Assembly (NCBI GenBank): GCA_002748505.1
Contig: PDSN01000130.1
Coordinates: 1 to 24,409, forward strand
DNA length: 24,409 nt
Direction of reading: 5' to 3'
From: Gammaproteobacteria bacterium
GTDB taxonomy: Bacteria; Pseudomonadota; Gammaproteobacteria; Pseudomonadales; Halieaceae
Shown here: one piece after another, positions 1 to 8,146 of the stretch
Position numbering within the stretch: the stretch's first letter is position 1
Layout of the letters: each line of letters opens with the position of its first letter
Program-made: the position numbers and the translations under genes
The notes under the pieces: generated by a model
The model's input: the letters and a program-made list of their open reading frames with translations, nothing else
The model's database searches: none
Told to the model about the DNA's origin: nothing

Positions 1-66
1 GACCTGGAGGCCGGCAACGTGCGCTCTGGCAGCGAGGCATTCGCACAGTTAAGAAAGCAAATCTAG
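1..66 (+). CDS. C-terminal end of a ParD/CopG-like antitoxin (partial, 5' end outside window)
   Basis: Frame 1 is open from the window edge and reads DLEAGNVRSGSEAFAQLRKQI followed by TAG at 64-66 (21 residues). A short charged tail of this kind, directly upstream of a ParE-family toxin, is typical of ParD-like antitoxins, whose C-terminus wraps the toxin. The stop codon shares its last base with the GTG start of the toxin, so the two are translationally coupled. The DNA-binding N-terminal half is outside the window, so the antitoxin subfamily cannot be determined; the assignment rests on position and on the coupling. Confidence 0.6.
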   Translation, partial: DLEAGNVRSGSEAFAQLRKQI

Positions 67-356
67 TGGCTGAATACACACTGACAGGCAAGGCATACCA
101 GGACCTTTCTGACATTGTTGAATACTCGCGAACTCACTGGGGACAGTCGCAAACCAACATCTATATCACAAGCATTGAGACAAGCTGCCAGTTCCTGGCG
201 GATAATCCTGGAGCCGGAAAAGCGTGTGACGATTTAGCCAGGGGACTATTGAGCCACCCCGTGGGGAGCCACGTGATTTTCTATCTGCGCCAAGGTGACG
301 ATATTTCTGTTTTACGGGTGCTACACAAACGCATGCTTCCCAGTAAATACCTGTAA
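66..356 (+). CDS. ParE/RelE-superfamily toxin of a type II toxin-antitoxin pair
   Basis: A 96-residue basic protein with the ParE layout: an N-terminal strand (EYTLTGKAYQDL), two helices (DIVEYSRTHWGQSQTNIY and the segment running to FLADNPGAG), then the beta-sheet core with HPVGSHVIFYLRQGDDISVLRVLH and the C-terminal KRMLPSKYL. In the family the P-x-x-G-x-R/K and the final R-V-L-H strand are typical, and ParE members are known to poison DNA gyrase; whether this one does cannot be seen. The start is GTG at 66, overlapping the upstream TAG by one base, which explains the lack of its own ribosome binding site. RelE-like mRNA cleavage is the alternative activity. No inactivating change is visible. 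Confidence 0.85.
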   Translation: MAEYTLTGKAYQDLSDIVEYSRTHWGQSQTNIYITSIETSCQFLADNPGAGKACDDLARGLLSHPVGSHVIFYLRQGDDISVLRVLHKRMLPSKYL

Positions 357-434
357 ACCCTACCCAGGCACCATAGCCTGTGTCATCTTGACGAGATATT
401 ACCGAATAATAAAACGAACGCGACGATGGCAACT

Positions 435-605
435 TCAGTAAAGCTTGCTAGCGAACTTAAAAACCACACCGCCCAATCCCCTTTTTGTCTCCTCCCACAC
501 CGCAGCCGCCACCGTCGCGATCTCGGCAAGCACCGGCTGATGCGTGGCGTTTTTGCTGACACAGGCGACAGGCTGGTAATCACGGGTCTGCTGTGTGGTG
601 CTCAT
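435..605 (-). CDS. possible small protein of 56 residues, unknown function
   Basis: The reverse strand reads from ATG at 603-605 to a TGA at 435-437, giving 56 residues that begin MSTTQQTRDYQPVACVSKNA and end FKFASKLY. An AGGGAA ribosome-binding-like sequence lies 7 bases before the ATG. The composition looks protein-like: a polar N-terminus, an alanine/valine-rich helical middle (AEIATVAAAVWEE) and a basic C-terminus, without low-complexity runs. I do not recognise the family. It would be divergent from gcvP. The chance of a spurious reading frame is real, because the same DNA is also open on the forward strand in frame with gcvP. Confidence 0.4.
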   Translation of the reverse strand: MSTTQQTRDYQPVACVSKNATHQPVLAEIATVAAAVWEETKRGLGGVVFKFASKLY

Positions 606-734
606 CAAGAAATTCCCTATTCCCTGCGCAACGCAAGCTCTTTGGGAGCCAAGTGTACGGCAGAACAAAACCCGGCAACAGCCCCTTCTATAGAGATAAC
701 TGCGTTGTTTATCAGCGTGTTAGATACATTGGCA

Positions 735-763
735 TTGCCCGTGCTGGGTCTGGCTGGTAATAT
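735..763 (+). promoter_or_regulatory. candidate sigma-70 promoter for gcvP
   Basis: TTGCCC at 735-740, a 17-base spacer and TAATAT at 758-763; the -10 is preceded by TG one base upstream (extended -10). It would give a leader of roughly 45 bases before the gcvP ATG at 813. I searched 606-812 by eye for glycine-riboswitch features and did not see them. Confidence 0.35.
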
Positions 764-812
764 CCCGCGACTTTCACCCAATGATTTACCCACTCTGTCT
801 GGAGTTTGCACT

Positions 813-3692
813 ATGCCACGCCAAACGCTCGCTGAACTGGAAAACCACCAGGAGTTCATCCAACGCCATATCGGCCCAGCGCCGGCGCAGCAGGCGGAAA
901 TGGCCAGGGTCGCGGGCTATAACAGCGTTGACGAGCTGATTGAAGCCACGGTGCCTGCGAGTATTCGCAAAAGCGAGCCCATGAACCTGCCCGGTGCCCA
1001 GAGCGAACACGACGTTATCGCCCGGTTAAAAGCCATTGCCAGCAAAAACACGGTGTTTAAATCATTTATAGGCACCGGCTACCACGATACTTACACACCT
1101 GCGGTGATTGCCCGCAATGTGCTGGAAAACCCCGGCTGGTATACCGCCTACACGCCCTATCAACCCGAAATCTCCCAGGGGCGGTTAGAAGCCCTGCTAA
1201 GCTTCCAACAGGTCATTATCGACTTAACGGGTATGGAGCTGGCTAACGCGTCCATGCTCGATGAGGCCACCGCCGCAGCGGAAGCCATGACCTTGCTGCA
1301 GCGGGTCAACCGCAAAAACAAAAGCAATATTTTTATCGTTGCCGATGACTGCCATCCGCAGACCATCGCCGTGGTGAAAACCCGCGCCGAGGCCTTGAAT
1401 ATTGATGTTAAAGTTGGCGACGTAGACACCCTGCTCGCCGAGCACAGCGCCTTTGGCCTGCTCGCCCAATACCCCGGCACCTACGGTCAGGTCAGAGACC
1501 TTGAGCCCACCATTGCAAAGGCTCATGCGCAAAATACGCTGGTGGCGGTTGCAGCGGATATTCTGGCACTGCTGTTGCTGAAATCACCCGGCGCCCAGGG
1601 TGCAGACGTGGTGCTTGGCAACAGTCAGCGCTTTGGTGTGCCCATGGGTTTTGGCGGCCCGCACGCGGCATTCTTTGCCACCCGCGATGCCTATAAACGC
1701 TCCACCCCCGGTCGTATTATCGGTGTATCGGTGGATCGCCACGGCGACCAGGCGTTGCGCATGGCACTGCAAACCCGCGAGCAACATATTCGCCGTGAAA
1801 AAGCCACCAGTAATATCTGCACCGCGCAGGCGCTGCTGGCAATGATGGCGGCGTTTTATGCACAATACCACGGCCCCGAAGGTCTGCGCCGCATCGCTGC
1901 GCGCAGCCATCGCCTCGCCTGCGTACTGGCCAGTGTCTTGTCCGAGCGCGGTTTCACCCCCGAAAATGAAGTATTTTTCGATACCTTGACTCTGTCTGTT
2001 GACGACCAAAGCGCCGTTATCGCGCGCGCCCAGGCCCAACAAATGAATCTGCGTATTGTCGGTGCAGACAAGGTGGGGATTGCGCTGGATGAAACCACCA
2101 CGCTGGATGATGTCGCCGCGCTGATTGCGATTATCAGCGGTGAGAGTGCGCCAGAAAACCTGCGCGAACGGGCTGACGCCACCGCCTCACCCCTGCCGGA
2201 AGCCATCACCCGCGAACTTGACTATCTGCAACACCCGCTGTTTAACGAGTATCACAGTGAAACAGCCATGCTGCGCTATTTGCACAGCCTGGAAGAAAAA
2301 GACATCGCCCTGAACCGGGCAATGATTCCGCTGGGTTCCTGCACAATGAAACTCAACGCCACCACCGAAATGGCGGCGATCACCTGGCCGGAATTTGCGC
2401 GCATGCACCCCTTTGCGCCCAGCTCGCAAACCGAGGGCTACGCCCAACTGATCGATGAACTCGACCATATGCTGCGCGAGTGTACCGGCTACGATGCCTT
2501 TTCCATGCAGCCCAACTCCGGCGCCCAGGGCGAGTACGCCGGTTTGATGGCGATTAAACGCTATCACGAAAGTCGTGGCGATACCCAGCGCAATGTGTGT
2601 TTGATTCCCGCCTCGGCGCACGGCACCAACCCCGCCAGCGCTGCGCTGGCGGGCATGAAAATCGTCATCGTCGCCTGTGATGAGCAGGGCAACGTCAATA
2701 TGGCCGACTTAAAAGCCAAGGCCGAGCAATACAGCGACACCCTGTCCTGCACCATGGTCACCTACCCCTCTACCCACGGTGTGTTTGAAGAAGCCATTGT
2801 GGAACTGTGCGATGTGATTCATCAGCACGGCGGGCAGGTATACGTCGATGGCGCCAACATGAACGCCCTGGTCGGCCTCGCCGCGCCGGGCAAATTCGGC
2901 GCCGATGTATCGCACCTCAATCTGCACAAAACCTTCTGCATTCCCCACGGCGGCGGTGGCCCCGGCATGGGTCCTATCGGCGTTGGCAAACACCTGGCGC
3001 CGTTTTTGGCGACCAACCCGGTCGCACCGGTGGCAGGCGTAGACGCCAATAACGATGTCATCTCCGCCGCACCTTATGGCAGCGCCTCGATCTTGCCCAT
3101 CTCCTGGGCCTATATCGCCTTGATGGGCGCTGACGGTCTGACCGAAGCGACCAAAGTGGCCATCTTAAACGCCAATTACATCGCCAGCCGCCTACAGGAG
3201 CACTACAACATTTTGTATACCGGCAGCAATGGCACTGTGGCGCACGAGTGTATTGTGGATATCCGCCCAATTAAGGAGGCCAGCGGTATCAGCGAGGAGG
3301 ATATTGCCAAACGCCTCATCGACTTCGGTTTCCACGCACCCACCATGTCCTTCCCGGTGGCGGGCACCTTGATGATAGAGCCGACGGAATCGGAATCGCT
3401 GTATGAAATTGACCGTTTCTGTGAAGCCATGATCACCATTGCCGAGGAAATCAAAGCCGTGCAGGCAGGCACCCTGGATGAAAACGACAACCCCCTGGTC
3501 AATGCACCCCACACCTTAAAAGACGTGGTGAGCAGCAACTGGCAACACAGTTACAGCCAGGAGCAGGCGGCATTCCCGGTGGCATCCTTGCGACACAACA
3601 AATACTGGCCGCCAGTCACCCGGGTCGACAACGTGCACGGCGACCGCCATTTGTTCTGCGCCTGTCCTGCGATTGAAAGCTATCAGGACTAA
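813..3692 (+). CDS. gcvP: glycine dehydrogenase (aminomethyl-transferring), glycine cleavage system P protein
   Basis: A PLP-dependent decarboxylase that releases CO2 from glycine and loads the aminomethyl group on the lipoyl arm of GcvH. The 959 residues match the full homodimeric bacterial P protein (about 957 in E. coli), not the split gcvPA/gcvPB form. Landmarks are the N-terminal FIQRHIGP, the glycine-rich SQRFGVPMGFGGPHAAFF in the N-terminal half, and in the C-terminal half HLNLHKTFCIPHGGGGPGMG, whose lysine (residue 706) is the expected PLP Schiff-base lysine. ATG 813 is chosen because GGAG sits at 801-804 and the product then begins at the family's usual N-terminus; the frame is open back to 426 but that extension has no family resemblance. 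gcvT and gcvH are not adjacent, so they must lie elsewhere. Confidence 0.97.
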   Translation: MPRQTLAELENHQEFIQRHIGPAPAQQAEMARVAGYNSVDELIEATVPASIRKSEPMNLPGAQSEHDVIARLKAIASKNTVFKSFIGTGYHDTYTPAVIARNVLENPGWYTAYTPYQPEISQGRLEALLSFQQVIIDLTGMELANASMLDEATAAAEAMTLLQRVNRKNKSNIFIVADDCHPQTIAVVKTRAEALNIDVKVGDVDTLLAEHSAFGLLAQYPGTYGQVRDLEPTIAKAHAQNTLVAVAADILALLLLKSPGAQGADVVLGNSQRFGVPMGFGGPHAAFFATRDAYKRSTPGRIIGVSVDRHGDQALRMALQTREQHIRREKATSNICTAQALLAMMAAFYAQYHGPEGLRRIAARSHRLACVLASVLSERGFTPENEVFFDTLTLSVDDQSAVIARAQAQQMNLRIVGADKVGIALDETTTLDDVAALIAIISGESAPENLRERADATASPLPEAITRELDYLQHPLFNEYHSETAMLRYLHSLEEKDIALNRAMIPLGSCTMKLNATTEMAAITWPEFARMHPFAPSSQTEGYAQLIDELDHMLRECTGYDAFSMQPNSGAQGEYAGLMAIKRYHESRGDTQRNVCLIPASAHGTNPASAALAGMKIVIVACDEQGNVNMADLKAKAEQYSDTLSCTMVTYPSTHGVFEEAIVELCDVIHQHGGQVYVDGANMNALVGLAAPGKFGADVSHLNLHKTFCIPHGGGGPGMGPIGVGKHLAPFLATNPVAPVAGVDANNDVISAAPYGSASILPISWAYIALMGADGLTEATKVAILNANYIASRLQEHYNILYTGSNGTVAHECIVDIRPIKEASGISEEDIAKRLIDFGFHAPTMSFPVAGTLMIEPTESESLYEIDRFCEAMITIAEEIKAVQAGTLDENDNPLVNAPHTLKDVVSSNWQHSYSQEQAAFPVASLRHNKYWPPVTRVDNVHGDRHLFCACPAIESYQD

Positions 3693-3737
3693 GTCCGCAA
3701 CGCGTAGTCAATCCAAAGCAGGCAAAAACCGCGCACG

Positions 3738-3846
3738 GCAGCCGCACGGCAAGCCCCTTGCGGGGACGCTACAAGTACATCCCTGTAAGCTCGTCTCGGC
3801 CATCCATGGCCTCGAACGCCCCTTCAGGCGCTTACCGCGCGGCTGC
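3738..3846. repeat. structured palindromic intergenic element (probable non-coding repeat)
   Basis: Outer arms GCAGCCGCACGGCAAG (3738-3753) and CTTACCGCGCGGCTGC (3831-3846) are inverted repeats matching at 14 of 16 positions. Nested inside are smaller hairpins: CCCC-TTGC-GGGG (3754-3765), GGCCAT-CC-ATGGCC (3798-3811) and CGCC-CCTTCA-GGCG (3817-3830). A further GTAGC-TACT-GCTAC hairpin follows at about 3871-3884. An open frame of 107 codons crosses the area but its product is low-complexity and basic, so I treat the stretch as non-coding. From memory, intergenic repeats with a similar internal part (ACAAGTACATCCCTGTAAGC) are widespread in gammaproteobacterial genomes; that should be verified by search. 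Confidence 0.6.
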
Positions 3847-3933
3847 TTGCCCAAAATCATTCAAACCGTAGCTACTGCTACGCTTTTCATGATGTTTGAG
3901 CAACCTTCTTTGTCCTTTTGTCCGAAAATTCCA

Positions 3934-3996
3934 TTTACTGGTGAAACATCCGGGCTAACCCGGATACTCCACTTACTGGTGATACATCCGGGTTAA
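3934..3996. repeat. dispersed palindromic repeat, copy 1 (two direct cores plus one inverted partial core)
   Basis: Two 25-base direct copies lie at 3934-3958 and 3972-3996 with the shared core ACTGGTGAWACATCCGGG. Between them, 3956-3965 (TAACCCGGAT) is a perfect 10-bp inverted repeat of 3986-3995, and ATCCGGG (3948-3954) pairs with CCCGGAT (3959-3965) around a CTAA loop. The same core recurs as a long hairpin at 20629-20686. There is no run of T after either arm, so a classical terminator is unlikely. The end of the element lies 60 bases before the start of the large gene at 4057. Confidence 0.75.
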
Positions 3997-4056
3997 CAAC
4001 AGCTTCGCAAACTGCGGTAGACTTCCACTTGAACATTTCAGCAAAGGAGTGCCGCT

Positions 4057-7000
4057 ATGGGGCGCGCGTTTATTCTGGTCATCGGTTTGTTACTGTTGGG
4101 CTCGACACCCACCGCGGCACAACAGCAGGTCGCGCCCATCAGCGAGGCGGACGTACCCGAACCATTGCGACCCTGGATTTCCTGGGTCAAATACAAACAC
4201 ACAGACCTCGACTGCCCCATCAACTATTCCAACGCAAAACGCCACTGCCTGTGGCCGGGTGAACTGATTCTCGAAACCAAGGACGGCGGCGCAACATTTC
4301 GCCAGCGTCTCACCGTGTATCGACAGTCCGAATTTCGCCTGCCCGGCAGCCGCTTTAACTGGCCCAGCGAGGTGCGCATCAACGGTAAACCGGCGCTGAT
4401 AATGAACCGCGACAAGCGGCCCTGGGTGCAACTCAACCCTGGTGAGTATGAACTCAGTGGCAAGCTCTTATGGCAGAAAGAGCCCGCGTCCCTGCCTGTT
4501 TCAAAACGAACCGGACTGATAAAACTCACCCGCAAGGGCAAGGCCGTCGCCAACCCTGAGTTTAAAAACGGACGCCTGTGGCTAAACCGAGAAAACACCG
4601 GCAGCAAAGCCAAAAACGGTGACAGCGTGCAGGTTCGCGTCAACCGTCTGTTGCAGGATGGCCACCCCGCCACCCTGACCACGCTGGTCAGCGTCGATGT
4701 CGCAGGCAGTCAGCGCGAAGTGGTGCTCGGCCCGGTATTGATTCCCGGGTTTATTCCCCTGTCGCTGCACAGCAATTTACCCGCGCGTTTGGAACCCACA
4801 GGTGAACTGCGCGCACAACTTCGCCCGGGGCGCTGGATGTTCACCGTGCGCGAACGCGCACCCAATGCGGTGACCAAAATCGCCCTGGCAAAGCCGGTGG
4901 AACCCTGGCCGGATACTGAAATCTGGGCCTTTGCAGCGTCGCCCGCCGACCGCCTGGTGGATATCAGCGGCGCGCAGCAGGTTGATCCGCGGCAGGTGTC
5001 ACTGCCCGAGCAATGGAAGCAGCTTCCCACCTATGTGGTCAATGCCAGCAGCCCCGTCACCCTGCGCGAACTGCGCCGAGGCAACCCCGAGCCCGCACCC
5101 GATGCGCTGAATTTACAGCGCACGATGTGGCTGGATTTTGATGGCGAAGGTTTCACGGTGCTCGATGACATCAACGGCACCATCAATTCAGGCTGGCGAC
5201 TTTCCGCGGCACCAGAGCTGCAACTCGGCCAGGTGACGATCAACGACGAACCCCAATTTATCACGCAGTTAGAAGGCGACCCGCGCGCAGGTGTGGAAGT
5301 GAGACGCGGCGGTATCGCCATGCGCGCACAAGCACGGTTTGATGGCAGCGCTCTGCATATTCCCGCCACCGGTTGGGAGCGGGATTTTCGCAGCGTAAAT
5401 ACCACTGTTAACATTCCGCCCGGCTACCAGTTGTTTGCCGCCACCGGCACGGATAACCTACCGGCCTCCTGGCTGCAAAGCTGGACCTTGTACGATATTT
5501 TTCTGGTGCTGATTATCACCCTGGGGGTTGGCAAATTGTGGGGCTGGCGCTGGCTTGTGCTCTGCGCTGCCACGCTGTTGCTGCTGTGGCAAGAGAGTTT
5601 TGCGCCGCGGATGATCTGGCTGTATCTGCTGGCAGCGAGCGCACTGATTCGTATGATTCCCCTGGACCACGCCATACAAAAACCCCTGGCCTTACTGCGC
5701 ATACTGGGTTTGGTCGCGCTGCTGGTACTCTCTTTGCCATTTATGCTGACCCAGGCACGCGAGGCCATTTACCCGCAGCTCGCGGGGGTGTTTTACACCG
5801 GAATCGAAAATTCGCAATACCGCGCCAGTCAGCAAAAAATGCAACACCCCTCGATACAAGGGGAAATGGCGGATGGGGAAATGGAACTGGAGGAAGTGCA
5901 GGCCGCCAGCGCGATAGCGGACAAATCGAACACTGGGAGATACGGCGACGAAAAGCAACTGGCGCGTATTGCCCCAAACGCCAATGTGCAAACCGGCCCC
6001 GGTCTGTCCCAATGGCAATGGCGCAGTGCGATGCTGCAATGGAATGGGCCGGTAGCAAAAGATCAGCACATCAGCCTTTATTTTATCGGCCCGAAACTCA
6101 ACGCACTGTTAAATATTCTATCGATTATTTTCCTGTTGCTGTTGGCCTGGCGCTTTTTGGATTTCAACGGCGATAAAAAACAGCGCCATTGGTTAATCGC
6201 CGCGGTTATCGGGCTGTTCAGTGTTCAATCCCAGGCAGCGGATTTTCCTTCACAGGCCATGCTCGATGAACTGGAAGCACGCCTGACTGCGCCCATAAGC
6301 GCCGCACCTCGCGCAGACGTCGGCGCGCTGGAGCTGCGCTACGATGACAGGCAATATCAAATAACCCTGCAAACCCAGGCTCTGGAAAAAACCGCCATGC
6401 CCCTGCCGGTTGATCCACAAACCTTGACGCCGGTCAGCGTCAGCGTTGACGGCAACAGCGCGCCGCTGTTTCGCGGCTCAAAAAACCAGCTTTGGGTCAT
6501 GCTGAACAAGGGCGCACACGAGGTGACTATCAAAGTATACGTGCCGCCCGTCAGTGAGTATCAAATCCCGCTGCCCATAGCGCCGCACCGCATCAGCGCA
6601 AGTGGTGAGGGCTGGTCGTTAAGTGGCATCGATGCACAGGGGCTTCCGGCAAAACAATTAAGCCTGTTGCGCGTCGATAAAACGCAGCAAAGCAGCATCG
6701 AGCTGCGCCCCACGCGGCTGCCGACTTTCGTTAAAGTCGAGCGCACCCTGGAGCTTGGCCTGCAATGGGAAGTGACCACAACCGTATCGCGCGCCTCGCC
6801 ACAGGGCACGCCCATTTCACTGAGTATCCCCGTGCTTGCGGGCGCCTCGGTGATTTCTGAAAACGTCAGTGTGAACAACAATGCCGTGCAAGTGGCGCTG
6901 TCGTCTTCGCAAAACCGGTTTAGATGGCGCTCGCGCATACCCTTTAGCAAACAGATCAGCCTCACCGCACCAGAAAACGATAGCTGGCTGGAAATCTGGC

Positions 7001-8115
7001 GCGCGCATATCAGCCCTATTTGGAACGTAAGCGTGGAGGGCATTGCGCCGGTCAATCATTTGGGCGCGCAAAACAGCTGGCTGCCGAGCTGGCACCCCTG
7101 GCCGGGTGAAAACGTCACCTTAACTATTCGTCGCCCGGAGGGTGTGGCGGGTAAAACGCGCACCATCGAATCCAGCGAACTAAGCCTGCGTCCGGGGAAA
7201 CGCGCCACCGATGCCGAACTCAATATGGTTCTCAAGGCCAGCCAGGGCGGTCACCACCTGATCACATTACCCGAGGCTGCGGAGCTGCTGGGCATCAGGA
7301 TCAACGACATCAATCAGGCTATTCGCCTCAAGGACGGGCAGATCAAGCTGCCAATCGTACCGGGCACACAACGCGTCTTTATCAACTGGCGCACCCCACA
7401 GGAGCTTGGCACGGTGTGGCAAAGCCCTGACATTTCCCTGGCGCAGGATTCGGTAAACGCCAAACTCAAAGTCAATATGCCCAGAGATCGCTGGGTATTG
7501 TGGTTGAGCGGCCCGCGCATGGGTCCTGCGGTGTTGATCTGGGGAGCCGTACTGGTACTGGTGTTGATTGCGCTTATTTTAGGGCGCGCCGGGAAAAATC
7601 GCTTTCCCCTTGCATCGCTAAGCTGGCTGATTTTGGGTGTGGGGCTCACCCAGTTTTCAGTCTATGCAGTGTTCCTGGTTGCGCTGTGGTTCTTTGCCTT
7701 TTATTACCGCTCCACCCTTAGCACCAACAGTCAAAGACTTGGTATCAATGTCCTGCAGGTGGCCCTGGTTGCCCTGTCCTTCGTCACTGGCGCAGTGCTA
7801 TTAGCCGCCGTCAAAAACGGCTTGCTGGGCAGCCCCGCGATGTTGGTGGAAGGCAATCATTCCAGTGCCTATTTATACCACTGGTACCAGGACCGCAGCG
7901 CCGAGCACTACCCCCAGGCCACGGTTGTTTCCGCACCCATCTGGGTATATCGGGCGCTGATGCTGGCATGGGCACTGTGGCTGGCGGCCTCTGCCCTTAA
8001 CTGGATTAAATGGGCCTGGCAGGCTTTTGCCAGCGGCGGACTGTGGCGTAAGGGCGCACTCAAAGCCTCCATACCTAAAAAACGCTGGGGGGCTAAAGCA
8101 CCGCCGGAGGATTGA
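4057..8115 (+). CDS. very large secreted/membrane protein of unknown function with internal duplication
   Basis: A 1352-residue protein I cannot assign to a family. It starts with a signal peptide (MGRAFILVIGLLLLGSTPTAA), followed by about 450 mostly beta-type residues, a membrane cluster at roughly 476-570, a Q/M/E-rich linker, a membrane helix near 682-702, and a second signal-like hydrophobic segment (about 711-728) ending SQAADF. A second long soluble region then leads into a C-terminal membrane cluster (about 1158-1325) and a basic tail. The two soluble regions resemble each other: VRINGKPALI...WVQLNPGEYELSGK near residues 105-145 and VSVDGNSAPLF...WVMLNKGAHEVTIK near 795-830. This suggests duplication or fusion of two signal-peptide-bearing units, with the soluble parts in the periplasm. 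The start is fixed by AAAGGAG at 4043-4049 and the signal peptide. It is monocistronic in appearance, with a convergent gene 31 bases downstream. Confidence 0.85.
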   Translation: MGRAFILVIGLLLLGSTPTAAQQQVAPISEADVPEPLRPWISWVKYKHTDLDCPINYSNAKRHCLWPGELILETKDGGATFRQRLTVYRQSEFRLPGSRFNWPSEVRINGKPALIMNRDKRPWVQLNPGEYELSGKLLWQKEPASLPVSKRTGLIKLTRKGKAVANPEFKNGRLWLNRENTGSKAKNGDSVQVRVNRLLQDGHPATLTTLVSVDVAGSQREVVLGPVLIPGFIPLSLHSNLPARLEPTGELRAQLRPGRWMFTVRERAPNAVTKIALAKPVEPWPDTEIWAFAASPADRLVDISGAQQVDPRQVSLPEQWKQLPTYVVNASSPVTLRELRRGNPEPAPDALNLQRTMWLDFDGEGFTVLDDINGTINSGWRLSAAPELQLGQVTINDEPQFITQLEGDPRAGVEVRRGGIAMRAQARFDGSALHIPATGWERDFRSVNTTVNIPPGYQLFAATGTDNLPASWLQSWTLYDIFLVLIITLGVGKLWGWRWLVLCAATLLLLWQESFAPRMIWLYLLAASALIRMIPLDHAIQKPLALLRILGLVALLVLSLPFMLTQAREAIYPQLAGVFYTGIENSQYRASQQKMQHPSIQGEMADGEMELEEVQAASAIADKSNTGRYGDEKQLARIAPNANVQTGPGLSQWQWRSAMLQWNGPVAKDQHISLYFIGPKLNALLNILSIIFLLLLAWRFLDFNGDKKQRHWLIAAVIGLFSVQSQAADFPSQAMLDELEARLTAPISAAPRADVGALELRYDDRQYQITLQTQALEKTAMPLPVDPQTLTPVSVSVDGNSAPLFRGSKNQLWVMLNKGAHEVTIKVYVPPVSEYQIPLPIAPHRISASGEGWSLSGIDAQGLPAKQLSLLRVDKTQQSSIELRPTRLPTFVKVERTLELGLQWEVTTTVSRASPQGTPISLSIPVLAGASVISENVSVNNNAVQVALSSSQNRFRWRSRIPFSKQISLTAPENDSWLEIWRAHISPIWNVSVEGIAPVNHLGAQNSWLPSWHPWPGENVTLTIRRPEGVAGKTRTIESSELSLRPGKRATDAELNMVLKASQGGHHLITLPEAAELLGIRINDINQAIRLKDGQIKLPIVPGTQRVFINWRTPQELGTVWQSPDISLAQDSVNAKLKVNMPRDRWVLWLSGPRMGPAVLIWGAVLVLVLIALILGRAGKNRFPLASLSWLILGVGLTQFSVYAVFLVALWFFAFYYRSTLSTNSQRLGINVLQVALVALSFVTGAVLLAAVKNGLLGSPAMLVEGNHSSAYLYHWYQDRSAEHYPQATVVSAPIWVYRALMLAWALWLAASALNWIKWAWQAFASGGLWRKGALKASIPKKRWGAKAPPED

Positions 8116-8146
8116 GCGCCCGCCAGGCGCAGCGGTGCAGCACCAG

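Noticed and set aside
426..812. In-frame upstream extension of gcvP (129 codons)
   Set aside because: The extension has no resemblance to P proteins, whereas ATG 813 has GGAG at the right distance and gives the standard length of 959 residues.
606..812. Glycine riboswitch upstream of gcvP
   Set aside because: I looked for the paired conserved glycine-aptamer segments and did not find a convincing arrangement by eye.
1584..2042. Reverse reading frame of 152 codons inside gcvP
   Set aside because: It is an antisense shadow of a conserved coding sequence.
3673..3996. Forward reading frame of 107 codons after gcvP
   Set aside because: It overlaps the end of gcvP and two palindromic repeat elements, and its product is basic and repeat-derived; it has no ribosome binding site.
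8115..8146. Small hairpins between the convergent large gene and receptor as a terminator
   Set aside because: GCGCC/GGCGC and GGTGC/GCACC stems are present, but neither is followed by a T run on either strand.
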